Assembly: GCA_020631735.1 (NCBI GenBank)
Contig: CM036223.1
Coordinates: 5,990,191-6,054,190 of the forward strand
Origin: Saccharum officinarum
Lineage: Eukaryota; Streptophyta; Magnoliopsida; Poales; Poaceae
Reading direction: 5' to 3'
DNA: 64,000 bases
The notes under the pieces are model-generated. The model did not search any database. It worked only from the letters and a program-made list of their open reading frames with translations, and was not told the origin of the DNA. Below, one piece after another: positions 62,358-64,000 of the stretch (position 1 is the stretch's first letter; the number at the start of each line of letters is the position of its first letter). The translations under genes and the position numbers were made by a program.

Positions 62358-63660
62358 TCTCTTGACTGCATAGGGGACATGCTGTATGACTCTGTCATCC
62401 TCGCCGAAGAAGACGATCAGCGGTCCCACACGCCAGATCACCGCCAACCACATGAATTGGAAACAGAAGTAGTACAATAGGAATCATAACGTATAACCAC
62501 TGTCCAAAAGTTGACTGGATACAAAACAAAATCTAGCTTCAAAATAAATTGTAGAGGATATGGAATGTTGTTTTGTTTCCTCCACGTTTTGGAAGAGCGC
62601 ATCTTCTCTCCGTCTTTGTTTTGATGGTTCCATTACAATGCAACTTAGTAATAGTGGCCTAACAGCCTAACAGGTGTCCCATCTAAATTCCAGTATTTTT
62701 CTTATGACGAAACATCCAAATGATCCATATGAACAATTCTTCTGTTTCACATTTCATAGGATAGGATTCGATAAGCTAGGCAGCGTCCTCAATCCTTGCA
62801 CTCTTCATATTCCTGTGGTTTGAGAAATGAGAAACTTGCATCAGACCTTTAACCTTGTAAGCGAATTTGGTTGGTATTAGAAAGTAGGCGTGTTATATAT
62901 CGTATCAACATTTCTTTCAATAAAACATATCCTATCAAATCGAACCTACTGCTGCCTGCTGTACCAAGGGCATACTGGCATGACAACAATGTTAAGCAGA
63001 TAAATCACAGATTCATATGGCCGGCACTAATTTTAGAAGGGGAAAATGATGGGAAGATCAGAGTGATGAACAAAAAATCGATGGCCAAAGAACCAGAGCA
63101 AGTCAACAAGTCTGCTAAATGCCAAAGCAGTAAACAGAGGACAAGCTGTTGTCACACGGTGACCATTGACCACAGAAGCGGTCTCATAAATTATCCAATG
63201 TCAACCCCACTCTTTCAGAGTTCACACATCACTTCTTGTTCTTGATCCTCCTCCTGGTCCCTCTTTTACTGATTCAACAGTAAGAGAATAAAGACAATAG
63301 TGCAAGTCAGCGTAATAATCACTGGCCAGTATTAACTGACAACCAGAATTGATCCTTTTGTTCAGAATTAAAAGGGGATAATGTCGACTAAAATTGCACG
63401 GCAGTGTACACATCAAAGGCCGTCGCAAGTCAAAACTAACACTTCTTCTCGCCTAGAAGACACCTCAAGCCAAAAATGTACATCCAACGAAGCTCCACAC
63501 CAACAACGACAAATACCTAGAAAGTTAGGTAAATGTCACGAATCACGACTAACATGATCAGATGATGCGCATATAAACAGCCATTGTGTTTGTGAGTTCA
63601 CAACTACTTCCTTGTCGCCTCAAGAACTGAAGCCATCTTTCCTTTACTTCGATCTTGCAA

Positions 63661-63838
63661 ATGACGATCTGTCTTTCTCCATGTGCCATATCCTTACTTT
63701 TACTCCTGCTTTCTCTTCAACAATCTCCATCTCAGGCCTCTAACTCTGATACCCTCACTGCAAACCAGCAGCTCTCTAGTAACCACAAGTTAATCTCTCA
63801 GGATGGCAACTTTGCGCTAGGATTCTTTCAGCCTGCAG
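63661..63838 (+). pseudogene. First exon of a G-type lectin S-receptor-like kinase, second occurrence
   Basis: Identical in length and reading to 46,572-46,749, with donor GTAAGT at 63,839 and a TATA box at 63,572-63,577. The window ends 162 bp later, so whether this contig carries the rest of the gene is not visible. Confidence 0.7.
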
Positions 63839-64000
63839 GTAAGTCTCTTCACAACATTATTTGCTTTCTCTTATTTATATTCTAGATCTTCAGCAGCATG
63901 TGCAAAGGAGATTCGTTTCTTCTTTGCGCTTATTCAGCTGTAACAAAGAATACTTTGAAATATGACAAATCTAGTGGTCATCCAACTATTTTGTTGATGA

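Larger units (their letters stand above)
50950..64000. repeat. Near-identical copy of 33,851-46,911, probable false duplication
   Basis: From the first base after the gap the sequence follows 33,851 onward, offset 17,099 falling to about 17,088-17,089 through small indels, until the window ends. Differences noticed are scattered single-base changes (for example tctatgcg / tctacgcg near 39,763, gagtaggta / gagtgggta near 40,339) and 1-4 bp indels, several in homopolymers. All nested elements and pseudogene lesions are shared. The match starts in the middle of an LTR exactly at a gap, which fits two overlapping contigs or haplotypes placed in series. Confidence 0.93.

Noticed and set aside
33851..64000. 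Interpretation of the near-identical blocks as recent biological amplification of a defence-gene cluster
   Set aside because: The breakpoint coincides with a 100-N gap inside an LTR and every lesion is shared; an assembly duplicate is simpler, though read data would be needed to settle it.

Overview
The window is plant nuclear DNA, almost certainly from a grass of the Andropogoneae (sorghum, sugarcane or Miscanthus type). The evidence is a GT-AG spliced P-type Ca2+-ATPase gene with a very GC-rich first exon, many grass Tourist-like and Stowaway-like MITEs, CACTA, Mutator-like and LTR elements, and decayed defence-type genes. The host assignment is inference from these families; no database search was possible.

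Layout. 1-5,900 holds one intact gene, an ER-type Ca2+-ATPase (ECA) on the minus strand with eight coding exons, 1,055 aa and a C-terminal KXKXX motif. 5,878-13,350 is dominated by DNA transposons: a long-TIR Mutator-like element with a perfect 9-bp target duplication about 680 bp upstream of the ECA start, three elements of one PIF/Harbinger-like family (two abutting and GC-rich inside) and a 466-bp Tourist element. 13,460-22,400 is a MITE cluster, where most copies show exact 3-bp (Tourist-like) or TA (Stowaway-like) duplications, including one MITE inserted in another and one head-to-tail dimer. 22,400-25,000 has another MITE and a decayed CACTA element.

25,000-50,550 is an old, diverged tandem duplication. 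Unit 1 (about 25.0-31.1 kb) and unit 2 (about 31.2-50.5 kb) share blocks in the same order. Unit 2 is inflated by a nested LTR retrotransposon cluster (31.8-36.5 kb), a complete small CACTA element (48,742-50,387) and retroposed fragments. Because unit 1 keeps empty target sites, several of these insertions can be read directly. Unit 2 carries decayed or partial defence-type genes: a broken ribosome-inactivating-protein-like sequence, a PR-10/Bet v 1 (norcoclaurine-synthase-like) gene with a frameshift, and the first exon of a G-type lectin S-receptor-like kinase. Unit 1 retains only the RIP-like remnant.

50,850-50,949 is a run of exactly 100 N. The sequence after it (50,950-64,000) repeats 33,851-46,911 nearly base for base, with scattered single-base differences and small indels. 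This looks like two overlapping contigs or haplotigs placed end to end rather than a biological duplication, so every gene after 50,950 is probably the same locus counted twice.

I found no sign of a new multi-gene system. The noteworthy points are the probable false duplication, the older tandem unit with its readable insertion history, the pseudogenised defence genes, and a short retroelement whose gag-like frame carries IQ-like motifs.
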